Position numbers and translations under genes: made by a program
Source of the DNA: Viscum album
Lineage: Eukaryota; Streptophyta; Magnoliopsida; Santalales; Viscaceae
Assembly (NCBI GenBank): GCA_963277665.1
Contig: OY728122.1
Location: 1,548,716,868-1,548,780,867, forward strand
Direction: 5' to 3'
DNA: 64,000 nucleotides
Notes under the pieces: generated by a model
Seen by the model: only the letters and a program-made list of their open reading frames with translations
What the model was told of the DNA's origin: nothing
The model's database searches: none
In this document: in pieces, positions 23,561 to 34,131 of the stretch
How positions within the stretch are numbered: the stretch's first letter is position 1
Layout: each line of letters opens with the position of its first letter

Positions 23561-24757
23561 GCTGTTAATAGGAGGAATCGGGCTAACAATCGTTGTGAAG
23601 ATCAGTGTGATGACTGTACTAATGAGATGCCCAATCCAATGGGAGTGGGAATCGCGAACTTTTTAATGCTTCCCTCTCAGATAACTCATGTTTTGAATAG
23701 AAACATGAGTCAAGAGGAATTTTAAACCCCCCCTAAGAAAAAAAAAGTTGCTATCGAGAGATTCGTGAGACAAAGACCTCCTACTTTTAGTGGGTCATCC
23801 GATCCCAAGAACGCTGAATAGTGGATCGACTCCATTAAAAAGTTATTCTCTATCCTCCAATGTTCTGAACAAGAGAAGGTTCTTCTTGTAGCTCATCATA
23901 TGGAGGGTGAAGCTGATCAATGGTGGACGTTGATCAAAAATACGAAGCCTGAGGAGGAGATCGAGGCGTTGGAATGGAAGGATTTCTGGAAGATGTTTTT
24001 CGATAAATATTTTCCACTCACCCTCCAACTTAAGATGGAAAGGGACTTCCTTTACCTCAAGAAAAATGATGAAGAATCTGTTGGAGCGTACGAGGAAAAA
24101 TTCACAAGGCTTGCACGATACGCTTCCAGCTTTTTCGTTACCCTTGAATGCAAGGTTGACCGCATCATTGGTGGGCTGAAGCCTAGCTTGCAGAAAGAAT
24201 TAGTGATACGTGACTTCGACAGCTATGAGGAAATTGTCCGATGTTCCCTCAAGGTCGAAATGGAGATCGGGGAATCACAGGGGTATCATGGGGACATGAA
24301 GTGTAAGGTAGACATCAATGCTGGTGGTCCGATGGATAAATCCAATGGTGCTAACAAGATCCAGCACCCCATTTGAAAAAAGTGTGGAAAGAAGCACCCT
24401 GGAAATTGCCTAAAGGGGACGAGAAAATGCTTGAGGTGTGGAAGAGATGGGCACCTAGCTATTAATTGTCGGCAAGAAAGACCCATGGCTACGACGGAGG
24501 AGAGGAACACTCCATTCGAACCTCAATGCATTGTTCATTGCTACAAATGCAATGAATCAGGTCATTTTTCAAATCAGTGCCCTAATCCATGGGTTTTCGA
24601 AGACAACCAACAACCTCCAAGGCAGCAAGGAAGAGTGTTTTCCATCACTTCTGCCGAAGTGAACCCCGACAACAAAGTGGTGACAGGTACAATAGTTATT
24701 CATTCAAGAATAGAGAACGTACTTTTTGATTCATGTTCTACGAATTCTTTTATATCT
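23561..24757 (+). pseudogene. gag: Element B gag (capsid and zinc knuckles), with stops
   Basis: Reads from ATG 23561 (MAVNRRNRANNRCEDQ). The capsid part has RQRPPTFSGSSDPKNAE, then WIDSIKKLF, MEGEADQWWTLIK, FFDKYFP and YEEKFTRLARYA. A knuckle-like region starts near 24374, with KKCGKKHPGNC, CLRCGRDGHLAINC and CYKCNESGHFSNQC (two clear CCHC knuckles). In-frame stops occur near 23723 (TAA), 23819 (TAG) and 24374 (TGA), each one base away from a sense codon. The same frame runs on into protease, as in a single gag-pol polyprotein. Gag packages the element RNA. Confidence 0.85.
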
Positions 24758-25975
24758 TGAATGTTTAATAGAACAATCCCAGTACCACCAAAAATCATTG
24801 AAGTAAAGATGTCGGTGAGTACGGAAAATGGGGAAATCATTGCATCCCATGAATATAAGTCCTCCCCTGTTATATTCTGTAGATTGAATTTCCTGGTGAA
24901 CCTCGTCATACTCCCTCTGGTGGAATTTGATGCAATTCATGGCATGGGTTTTCTTTCCTTATATAGAGCCAATATAAATTGTCGGGAGAGGGAAATCACA
25001 CTCCATATGGAGAATCGACCCCCAATTCCTTACAAGTGTCAGGAGAAATATGAATATCCTTTAGCTCCATCATCTCAAGCATGGATATTACTTCCCTATG
25101 AGCACGCGTATCTGGCTCAGATGATTGAGTCCAAGGATGAAACCTTCCTTGATGAAATACCTATTGTAATGGAATTTTCTAAAGTGTTTCCTGATGAACT
25201 GCCTGGTCTTCCTCCTAGAAGATATGTTGAGTTCTCAATTGAAATTATACCTGGGGCACTAGAAATATCCAAGACTCCTTATAGAATGGCTGTTGTTGAG
25301 CTTGATGACCTGAAGAAACAACTACATGATAATCCGGACAAAGGGTTTATATGCCCAAGTGCATCTCCATGGGGTGCACCAATCCTCTTCATCATGAAGA
25401 AGGATGGGTCAATGCGGCTTTGCATCATTTATCGTGAACATAAAAAAATCACGATAAATAACAAGTATCTTCTCCCAAGAATCGATGGCTTGTTTGATCA
25501 GCTGCATGGAGCACAATACTTCTCAACGTTAGATTTGCAGTTGGGATATTATCAAGTAAGGGTGAAGAAGGAAGATGTCCCCAAGACTGCTTTTCATACA
25601 AGATACGGGCACTATGAATCTATAGTAATGCCTTTCGGACTCAACAATTCTCCAGAAATATTCATGGACATAATGAATAGAGTCTTTAGAGATTACCTTG
25701 ACAAATTTGTGTTAGTATTTATAGATGATATTCTAATATACTCCAAAACCATGGAGGATCATAAGGAGAATTTAAAAACTATAATAGAGACTTTGCACAA
25801 GGAGAAGCTCTATGAAATGTACAAAAAGTGTGATTTCTGGTTGAAGGAGGTCTTATTCTTGGGCTATATCATTATAAGAAATGGGATATCTGTGGACCCC
25901 TCCAAAGCAGATGCAATTGAGGGATGGACGAGGCCAACATCGGTAACAGATATCTGTAGCTTCTTGGGGTTAGCT
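24600..25975 (+). pseudogene. pol: Element B protease and reverse transcriptase, with stops
   Basis: Protease: VLFDSCSTNSFIS (about 24720-24757), where the usual catalytic Asp-Ser/Thr-Gly has become Asp-Ser-Cys, followed directly by a TGA. The open 405-codon frame from 24761 carries the rest of protease, a linker (FSKVFPDELPGLPPRRYVEF) and RT: SPWGAPILFIMKKDGSMRLC, NKYLLPRIDGLFDQLHGA, YGHYESIVMPFGLNNSP and FVLVFIDDILIYSKT. RT's IDD active site is intact. It ends at a TGA (25976) inside GLA-YYRRFL, where most relatives have Gly. It copies element RNA to DNA in the virus-like particle. As it stands it is inactive. Confidence 0.9.
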
Positions 25976-26710
25976 TGATATTATCGACGATTTTTGAGGA
26001 ATTTCTCACAATTTTCCAACCCTCTTACCAAGCTTACACAAAAGGGAGTAATGTTTTCTTGGAGTGTGGAATGCGAAGAAAGCTTCAAGTATTTGAAAAG
26101 GAGGCTTATCATTTCACCCGTGATCACTTTTCCCACAAGTGGGGAACTTTTTGTGGTATTCAGTGATGCTTCAAATAAGGGATTAGGTTGTGTGCTGATA
26201 CAGAATGATAATGTGATATACTATGCCTCAAGGCAATTGAAAATACATGAGCGAAACTATCCAACTCATGATCTGGAGTTAGCAGATGTGATCTTTGCCT
26301 TGAAAATCTGGCGGCATTATCTCTATATAGAGAAATGTGAGATATATACTGACCACAAGAGTCTTAAATATATATTCACAAAGAAATACCTTAATATGAG
26401 CCAGAGAAGATGGATAGAGCTCATCATGGATTATGATTGTTCAATACATTACCACCCTAGGAAAGTGAACAAGGTGGCAGATTCCCTAAGTAGAAAGGAC
26501 ACAGCAATTCTATCAATGATGAGAATTGAGAAGGATCCAATCATCATAGACTTGATGATGATGGACGTGGGAATCATAAAGAAGGGAACATCATCAATCC
26601 ATTCACAAATGATTTCTCACCCATCTCTTTTGGAAAGGATAAAGGATGCTCATAAGGTTGATGTGGTAATTCAGGAAAAATTGGAAGCTATACAAAAGGG
26701 AAATCCTTAG
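25976..26710 (+). pseudogene. pol: Element B RNase H
   Basis: Continues in the same frame as RT. The connection part has [15 protein letters not shown], then the RNase H core [67 protein letters not shown] and the end [16 protein letters not shown]. The Asp, Glu and Asp of the catalytic set are present. The frame is open for 238 codons, to the TAG at 26708. It degrades the RNA strand of the hybrid during reverse transcription. Confidence 0.88.
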
Positions 26711-27710
26711 AGTTTAATGTTAATGAAGAAGGAATTGCGCGGTTTGGGAAAAGACTACGTGTACCATCAAGTCCAGAGTTGAAGAAGGAACTTTTGGATG
26801 ATGCACATAGTTCAAATTTCTCTATTCACCCAGGGAGCACAAATATGTATCGAGATATCTGAGAAAACATTTGTTGGGATAATATGAAGAAGGAGATCGT
26901 TGAATATACATCAAAGCGCCTGGTGTGTCAGCAAGTGAAGGCAGAGAGGCAGAAGTCTAAGGGGATGATGCAACCATTTCCCATACCAGAATGGAAATGG
27001 GAGAACATCACCATGGACATTGTCACCAGACTTCCAAGGACATCCAAAGGAAATAATGCAATATGGGTTGTTGTGGATCGTCTTACAAATACTGTACACT
27101 TCATTTCTATTCGGGAGGATTTATCATAGGATCAACTAACACGGATATATATCAGGGAAGTGGTAAGGTTTCATGGAGTACCACTATCTATTGTGTATGG
27201 ACGAGATCCAAGATTCACCTCTATGTTTTGGAAGAGTCTTCAACATGCTCTGAATACAGAACTGAACTTCAGTATGACCTATCATCCTCAAACTGATGGC
27301 CAATCCGAGCAGACTTTCCAAACACTTGAAGATATGTCAGAGCATGATCAATGGAATTTAAAGGAGGATGGGATCAATATCTTCCTCTGGTTGAGTTCTC
27401 TTATAATAACAATTTCCACTAGAGCATCCAAATGGAACTATATAAAGCCCTGTATAGAAAAAGGTGAAGAACACCACCATGTTTGGATGAGGTCAGTGAA
27501 CGTAAGCTTCTTGGACCAGAAATGGTCGAGGAAATGGTGGAGAAGGTGAAAACAATTTATCAGTATATCAAGGCAGCCCAGAGTCGATAGAAGAGTTATG
27601 CAGATAATCGTCAAAGATACCTTGATTTTAAAGTTGGAGACATGGGTTTTCTACCCATATCTCCATGGAAGAAGGTCATGAGTTTTGGAAATAAATGGAA
27701 GTTAAGTCCA
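26711..27710 (+). pseudogene. pol: Element B integrase, frameshifted
   Basis: A one-base shift at about 26707-26712 moves the reading to a new frame. The zinc-binding part shows HSSNFSIHPGSTNMY and later SKRLVCQQVKAERQKSKG; the first Cys of the usual HHCC set is Arg here. The catalytic core has WENITMDIVTRLPRT, then VYGRDPRFTSMFWKSLQ and YHPQTDGQSEQTFQTLEDM. A second shift near 27350-27370 moves the reading to WDQYLPLVEFSYNN. Stops occur at 26860 and 27127. Integrase inserts the DNA copy into the genome. Confidence 0.85.
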
Positions 27711-28086
27711 AGGTACATCGGCCCCTTCGAAAATTCCTGATCATGTCGGGGTTGTGGCCTATCGACTAGCACTTCCACCAACCATGGACAATGTACATGA
27801 TGTATTTCATGTATCCCTCTTATGGAAGTACATACCAGACCCTTCACATGTACTCTCTTCTGATGCGGTACAATTGGAAGATGATCTCTCTTATGAGGTG
27901 CAACCGGTGAAGATCTAAGATCGTAGAGAAAAAGTTCTACGGAATAAGAAAATTCCCCTCGTCAAGGTATTGTGGAGAAACCACAAGTTTTAAGAAGCAA
28001 CAAGGGAATCAGAGGATGTGATGAAGCTGACTTACCCATATTTTTTATTGTGGGAAAAGGACAATTTCGAGGGAGAAATTTCTTAA
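27711..28086 (+). pseudogene. pol: Element B integrase tail with chromodomain
   Basis: After a further shift the reading gives VVAYRLALPPTMDNVHDVFH, then VSLLWKYIPDPSHVL, a stretch typical of chromovirus integrase ends. The chromodomain-like part follows: LSYEVQPVKI, DRREKVLRNKKIPLVKVLW, EATRESEDVM and YPYFL. Two stops interrupt it. In the family this domain reads histone marks and steers integration towards heterochromatin. That role is family knowledge, not shown here. Confidence 0.8.
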
Positions 28087-28097
28087 TGGGGGAATAT
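28085..28097 (+). other. Element B polypurine tract
   Basis: 'aatgggggaatat' directly before the right LTR, the place for plus-strand DNA priming. Confidence 0.7.
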
Positions 28098-28254
28098 TAT
28101 AATGACCCAAAGTTTCATTAATGGAAAGTCGCTCTTGATTTTATTAAATTTATCATTATATAAAATGTTTTTATAAAATGTATAATTCATTGGTTTTATG
28201 ATAAGAATTTTGACCGTTAATTTTATATTTGTTGAACAGTGATCAGATGATTAG

Positions 28255-28262
28255 TATAAATA
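28255..28262 (+). promoter_or_regulatory. TATA box upstream of the LTR ORF (3' LTR)
   Basis: TATAAATA, identical to the left copy, 43 bases before the downstream ATG of the second open ORF copy. Confidence 0.5.
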
Positions 28263-28304
28263 TAGGGCTTTAACACATCCAATTTTACGTAGACAAACGA
28301 AGCG

Positions 28305-28574
28305 ATGGCCTCATCCAGTAGAATTTCCCCATACGAAGCCCATTTATTGGATCTTCGAAAAGAGGTGGCGTCCTTGGGCTTCTCTCTTGACCAAGCCCAT
28401 TCTGAGCATCACCATGTCAAACTTGAACGTGACCGTCTATGGGAAAAGTGGAATTTGATTGAAATTACCACTCGAGCGATGTTATCTGCACCACCCCAAG
28501 AGTCTGTCACCATCGCCCTCCTTACCCTTAGGTCTTATCCTGGTGTTTTAAGGGGTTATGTAAAAAATAAGTAG
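28305..28574 (+). CDS. LTR-encoded 89-residue protein of unknown function (3' LTR copy)
   Basis: Same length and frame as the copy at 20612-20881. It begins MASSSRISPYEAHLLDL, continues FSLDQAHSEHHHVKLERDRL and EKWNLIEITTRAMLSAPP, and ends VLRGYVKNK. About 40 of 270 bases and 32 of 89 residues differ from the left copy, with no length change and no stop. Where the two differ, each copy matches the element A relics at some positions. Both have therefore drifted from a common ancestor and neither is a hybrid. Residues 28-63 look strongly helical and charged. The family is not recognised. A transcript starting here would run out of the element into E1. Confidence 0.55.
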   Translation: MASSSRISPYEAHLLDLRKEVASLGFSLDQAHSEHHHVKLERDRLWEKWNLIEITTRAMLSAPPQESVTIALLTLRSYPGVLRGYVKNK

Positions 28575-30228
28575 TACTATGTTCATGTACATTATTTTTG
28601 TATATAATAATTAATATAATTTCTAGTTATTTTTTATACTGTTTAAATAGTTTTTAAAGTACAAATGGTGTTTTTGGTTATTATTTAATTAAGAAATATA
28701 TTTTATTAAATTAAATGATTTTTGAAATAAATAATATTTTTAAAAAAAAAATATTATTAAATTACTTTTTATTAAATATAAATGATTTTATAATTTTATG
28801 AATGCAATTAAAAATTTTATTATGGTTTGGAAGCCATTTTTGTCAAACCCGTGAATTTTTCGATAAATGTCGGTTTTTATTTTAAAAGTGAAAATTAACA
28901 TATATAGAAAATTATTTAGATAAAATAAATGTAATTTCTGGAATCAGGACGTCTAAATTATCCAATGGTGAATTTTTCATAATTTTCTGAGATAGTCAAA
29001 TTTTTGGGTAAAAATTAAATACCGTTTAAATATATAATGTGTTTTATGAAATCATAATGAAACAATAGTGATGTAATAAAATACTATAAGCTTTATATTC
29101 GGCCAATATATGTTTTAAAATTAAAATAACATGATTTTTGGTTGTTTAACTTAATTTTCAAAGCATTAATGGACCCCTCAAGACTTATTAAACACCTTGT
29201 CTTTTTAACTTAATTTCCATGGGAGTGTGACTCACCTCCACATAAGAAACACAAATATTTTAAGAAGTTCGGACTTTGGCCTTATAAAATAAATTTTTTC
29301 TCTTCCCTTTTCCAAAAACCAAGGGAAAAACCATGGGATGGTTTGTGGTTTGGAATAATTTAATGTAAGGGGTCCCAAACCTAAATAATAAAGAATTCCC
29401 TCACATTTCCTATATGAACCCACCCAATCTCCCACTTCCTCCTCACTCAAAGCCTTTGGAGTTCGTCCAAACTCTTCCATACTTTCTCTATAATCCTCCC
29501 AGGGTTCCCCATGCTCCCAAGAATCCTCTCACAAGCCTCTCTCTAGCCTTTGGAAGCACACTTCCAACTAAGGGTTTTTTTCTTCATTTATCATTTTTGT
29601 CAATTTTCTTTAAGTTTTATTTACCTGTTAATTTCAATTATTAATGTTGGGGTGTGGTTTATCACCTCCCCCATACTGCCCTCTTATTGTTTGAATGATG
29701 GGAGACCCCTTTCTATCTCATTAAATGCCTCCCATGTACACCCGTTACTATGCCAAAATTTCGAAAGGAACTTCTCTCTCTTCCTTTACATTCAAGAATT
29801 ATTTTTGTATCTTGAATATAAATTCCAATAAAATTGTTGGGACATGTATCTATATGACCTCCTTACTTTCCATTACATGTAAATATTATGAGGAACCCCT
29901 TTATCTCTCATCAACCATTTTTATGAATTCTTATGTCACGCTGTTACGCTGCCAAAATCGCACCGATTTTCTAAGCCAATGCAATTGAGTAGTGCATACC
30001 ATGCCCATTTCTCCATCAAGGGTATCAACCTTTATGCACATTTACTTATTGAGTACAAAGTTTCATGTATGAATTCCACATTACTTTATCACGGAATAAA
30101 TGATTTTGTTTTATGAATCCATGTTTTATGATCCATGTGGCACAGTTAAGCATGAAACGAAATGTTTAAGAAGGGTGGGCCCTTATAGCGCTCCAATGCA
30201 TTGGGTACAGTATAGTATCATGATACGT

Positions 30229-30340
30229 CATGTGAATGTGTGTTGACTCATGATACTTCAAGTGCAATGAGGTTTTTCTCATGCTTCATGTGCATTGAGG
30301 ATTTACTCATGCTCTATGTGCAATGATCGTTTGCTCATGT
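30229..30340 (+). repeat. Hairpin-forming 28-bp tandem repeat in B 3' LTR
   Basis: Four units matching those in the left LTR. Arms lie at 30236 (ATGTG, degraded), 30267/30278 (ATGAG/CTCAT, perfect), 30295/30306 (TTGAG/CTCAT) and 30323/30334 (ATGAT/CTCAT). Spacing is 28 bases for the last three. The palindrome GTATCATGATAC precedes the array at 30215-30226. Confidence 0.7.
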
Positions 30341-30742
30341 TAATTCCATGTTAAGTGTTGTTGCCACATTTCCATGTTATGATTATCATGATTTATCATG
30401 ACTTTTTGTTCAGGTTTCCTTTATGATCTATTGATATGCCCATTTTCTAACATTTATTTACTCTTCATGTTCTTCCATGTGTACTCTCTTACTGGGCTTT
30501 ATAGATCACCCTTTTCTTATGCATGTCCTCCGGTTATCCCATGCAATGCTAAGTATGAGGGAATGTAGTGGTCATGTAAAGGATGTTTTCAAAAAAGATG
30601 TTTTTTTCATGTTTTATGTTTTTTTTAATGATCCTAAGCCCCAAATACACTAAACCTCTCAACCTTCTTTGTTGTATCAAGTGAATTTTTATGTAATAAA
30701 TCATGTTTTTATTTGTAATAAAAGCAGGGTTGTCATAAGCTC

Positions 30743-32060
30743 AATGGATTCAGTTAGGAGCCCAGGGTAGATGGGTTGGTCAGTTTTCCATTAACTAGAC
30801 TACTCCAACAGTTTTTTATGTAGGCTATTCTACCATCAGAGGTATTATTCTTATATAATCTAACATTTCCTATGTTTTTTTAATAATTTACCATCACATT
30901 ACTTTTTCTTCTCTTTTTGAAAAAGGTATTTTATTGTATGTGTAAAAATATTATGGTTCATGGACCAAGAACACACTATTGGACGTGTGGTCAATATATA
31001 CCAAATGTTACTAGGTGTGTTCTATAGGAATTATCTGTTAACATTTCCTATATGATCCATTCAAGCTAAAATCATTGGTTTTTATTTGATTATTTTTATG
31101 GATTGGTTAGTAATATACCATTTTCATATACATTCTTATGAGAGGTAATTTTCCTTTTATATCTCAAGATGAATGTTTTTATTCTCCCTATGGTGACTGA
31201 TATATCCATGCTAGTAATACATGACCAATTCTGTGTAGATTATATTTTCAGTTGGTTATGATAGCAAGTCATGTTCTTCATGATGGTGGAATTATGTGGG
31301 ATTATTTTCCTCTAGTATTATACCGATTTTGATATTCCATTATTGAAATTTTATATGTCATACCACCTATGCAGGTGATCTAATTGGTGTTGGTATAAGT
31401 GCTAGTTTTTATCTCACCACATATAATGAAAATGGTACATCAATGGGAGTTGAGAGTTTAGTATGAATATTTGGAAGCTGATGTTTTTATACAGATCAAT
31501 ATGTATCCATGGGGTACTCTAGTTCTTTTTGGTAATATGGATAATTATACATTTCCCTTATGTGTGGATTATTAGAGATTGAACTAGATGAATATCGAGA
31601 AGTTGTATCCTCTTCCATGGATCAAAATTTTATTCAATCAGTATAGTGGTGCTATGAATTCCCCTAAGAATGATTTGAGATAATGATACCTTCAATTGAG
31701 GGTGAGACTATAGAACATGCATCCAACTTATTTTTGGATCAATTATGGATTGTATAAATTTAAATTGATGCTTTTGGGGTGAAAAATAGACATGTGGTAC
31801 TCATGGTTGTGATTAAATGGATCCTTAATCATTTTAATGATCAGTTTTTGGTAGTTTTTATCAAATGAGTATTAGTTTACTATCATATAGAAAATTATCA
31901 TTCCAAACATATTCTCATGGTCTTGTGTATATTGATAGATAATTATAATCACTATGATCTATCCAAAAGAAATTTATATATTGATAATGTGAACTTATTA
32001 GGCTATTTCATCTCATTGGTAGCGTTGTTAGGGACACATAGAATGTTTTAGTAGTGGTAT
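30743..32060 (+). pseudogene. pol: E1 protease and reverse transcriptase relic
   Basis: E1 resumes after the right AGCTC. A protease remnant is suggested around 31060-31110. RT is clearer: a stretch near 31480-31530 reads like the 'SPWGTLVLF' block, then 'LCVDY' (31560), 'KLYPLPWIKILFNQYSGA' (about 31595-31655) and VVFIK-VLVY (31850), where the active-site Asp-Asp is lost to Lys and a stop. No open frame of useful length remains. Confidence 0.6.
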
Positions 32061-32660
32061 TTTAGGATTGAACCGAGAATGTTTTTGAGATTCTGATATT
32101 TATAGCTTTAAATGGTTATTTCTGGTGATTTATCTAGGAAATCTCTTGTGTGGGATCATAAATATATTGGGTGACTATGAAATATTTGATGTTTTTATTA
32201 TCATATTATTTCAATATAGATTTTCAAAATATGAGTTGAGGGTTGAACACCCCACCTAGACACAAAGTACCTCTATTGACTAAAGTATAATTTCTAAATT
32301 ATAAAGATTTTGATGTCAGATTCAAATTAGTTCAGATACATGTAGATCAAGGGATTACTTATTATTCCAAACTACTGATACTGCATGAGATAAACTACCC
32401 TACTCATGATCTAGAGTTAACAATGTTGGTATACACATTGAGATGTCAGTCACAGTATATTATGGGTGAGAGGGTTTTGGTGTACACAGACAATAGGAGC
32501 CTTAGTTATATCTTTTATCAATGGGACATGATCCTTCGATAGAGGAAGTGGGTCAAAAATCTATTGTATTTTGATGTTTATTGGAATTATATATTTTCAT
32601 GTGGCTCTATTATTGCATATGAAAAAAGATTTAATATCTAGATGAAGGAAGTATGAAAGT
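32061..32660 (+). pseudogene. pol: E1 RNase H relic
   Basis: At about 32375-32450 the reading [20 protein letters not shown] matches the RNase H block [19 protein letters not shown] of element B. It is followed by VYTDNRSLSYIF (about 32490). This assigns domain and strand with good certainty. Stops are frequent. Confidence 0.65.
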
Positions 32661-33480
32661 ATTTCGATGATTGGAAGATGATAGATCACTTTTTACAGAT
32701 GTATCAAGACGTTTAGTAGTCTCAAGGATGAGAATATCTGACTTAATGATTAGTTATACCTGTTCTTTTAGAGATGATGAAATTATTCTAGTTATTTGAC
32801 TTGTAGGACTTAGTTCTGAGAGACATCGTATATAGTGGTGAGACACAATCAGCATGGTATCATTCCAGTGTTATGTCCATTATTTTACAGGGCTGTGTTT
32901 TGGTTCTAATGAGATTTCCCAATGAGTAGATGAAATATTTTTTTTCATTAATATTGGTTTTACATCATGGACTATCGATGATATATCATGTTCTCCATAC
33001 ATGGTATTATTGGTTTGAATTTAATACAGATGTAGAATGCATTGTTGTGAGATTTTTTACCTATAAATGGGTGAAATATGTGAATTAGGGGCTAGTTGGG
33101 ATTTTTCAGATTTTTGCAATTCCTGAGGGGAAATAAGATAGTACTATCATGGATATCGTGATAGGAGTACCAAGGAATAATGATAAGAATGATTCATTAT
33201 GGATCATTGTGTATCAAATGATTAATTTATACCAATTCATTAATATCAGGGAAACCTTCAACATTTTTGATCTGGTTTATATCTATGTGCATGCAATATT
33301 TCGGTTCCATAGTGATCTGGGGAATATCATTTTAGATGGAGATCCATGTTTAACATTATGTTTATAGAAAGGTTTTCCAAAGCGTATGAGATCCCAGTCT
33401 GTAATGAGATCAACCTATCATCCTATGATAAGAGGTAAATATAAATGGAATATTCAGATTTTAGTTTAAATATTATGCTA
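32661..33480 (+). pseudogene. pol: E1 integrase relic
   Basis: A zinc-binding part is suggested at about 32820-33100. The catalytic core begins in the open frame at 33149-33367: MDIVIGVPRNNDKNDSLWII, then VYQMINLYQFINIRETF. This lines up with MDIVTRLPRTSKGNNAIWVV of element B. The region continues through 'RSTYHP' near 33410. Stops and shifts are present. Confidence 0.65.
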
Positions 33481-34131
33481 TTTTGTTATAGATTTATGTC
33501 GTTAATGGGGAAAGATGTTGAACTGGGGGAGTATTCATATAATAACAATATCTAGGCATCGATCCGGATTGAACCATTAGAGGTTTTGAATGGAAGTACT
33601 TTTAAGTTATTTTTATTTAATAGAGTAATTACTTATTAGACATAATCTCATAACAGAAACATATTATTATGTTCATTAGATCAAGAGGTGGTTGGTGACC
33701 ACATTGAGAAGACAAAAATCATTCACAGACCATATAAGATGACCATTGGTGTTTGAGGTTTGTCAATGATTTTTTCTTTAGGTGTGTCATAGTTTGGGGA
33801 AAATATATATTGAGAAATATGGAATGTTGGTAACAATGCATGTCTAGATGTTTGAGACAATGGTTAGGGTCTGTGCAGTGTGATCACGATTATCCCTTCA
33901 ACATCAGTAAATTTCTATACACATAGTGCTTCATGTATCGAATATTTAGATGTATTATCATAACCCTTCTTATGAGGTTGTGTTTGATGAAATTGGTATA
34001 CTTACTAATTCATCCATGTAGGAGCATCTGATTCTAATTATGGATTATAGTGAGAAGGTTTTCTGTGGCGGGAATATACCTCAAGATCATGTGTAGTGGC
34101 AGGAGAGACATTTTTAGGGGGAGACATGGAA
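33481..34131 (+). pseudogene. E1 integrase tail with chromodomain relic and polypurine tract
   Basis: The sequence 'YHNPSYEVVFDEIG' (about 33955) is followed by EHLILIMDYSEKVFCGGNIP (34022-34083) and a WQ pair. This is the spacing of a chromovirus chromodomain. E1 is therefore also a chromovirus. A polypurine tract 'ttaggggga' (about 34114-34122) stands nine bases before the LTR start TGTGATG at 34132. Confidence 0.5.

Larger units (their letters stand above)
20405..30737 (+). mobile_element. Element B: nearly complete chromovirus nested in E1
   Basis: A 10,333-bp element with LTRs of about 2650 and 2640 bp, primer binding site, gag, protease, RT, RNase H, integrase, chromodomain and polypurine tract in order on the plus strand. 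AGCTC flanks both ends. By hand count over several hundred bases the LTRs differ by roughly 7-14%, so it is the youngest element of the nest but not recent. The gag-pol reading is mostly in one frame, broken by about six stops and a few frameshifts, so it is not autonomous now. Lineage by layout: Tekay/Del-like. Confidence 0.9.
28098..30737 (+). repeat. Element B 3' LTR
   Basis: 2640 bp, aligned end to end with 20405-23054. It starts TATAATGACCC (the G of the usual TG has become A) and ends GTTGTCATA directly before the AGCTC duplication. It holds the second open copy of the LTR ORF, both TATA boxes (28255; 29411, degraded) and the hairpin repeat (about 30229-30340). Confidence 0.9.

Noticed and set aside
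20612..28574. Faster evolution of the LTR ORF than of its flanks in element B
   Set aside because: Hand counts gave about 14-15% difference in the ORF, about 14% in the 200 bases before it and about 7-11% further on. The ORF is not clearly faster than the rest of the LTR. Lack of stops after about 40 changes is also not improbable by chance.
29232..29988. Several 76-93 codon frames in the B 3' LTR
   Set aside because: The left LTR does not keep them. They fall over the promoter and leader part of the LTR.
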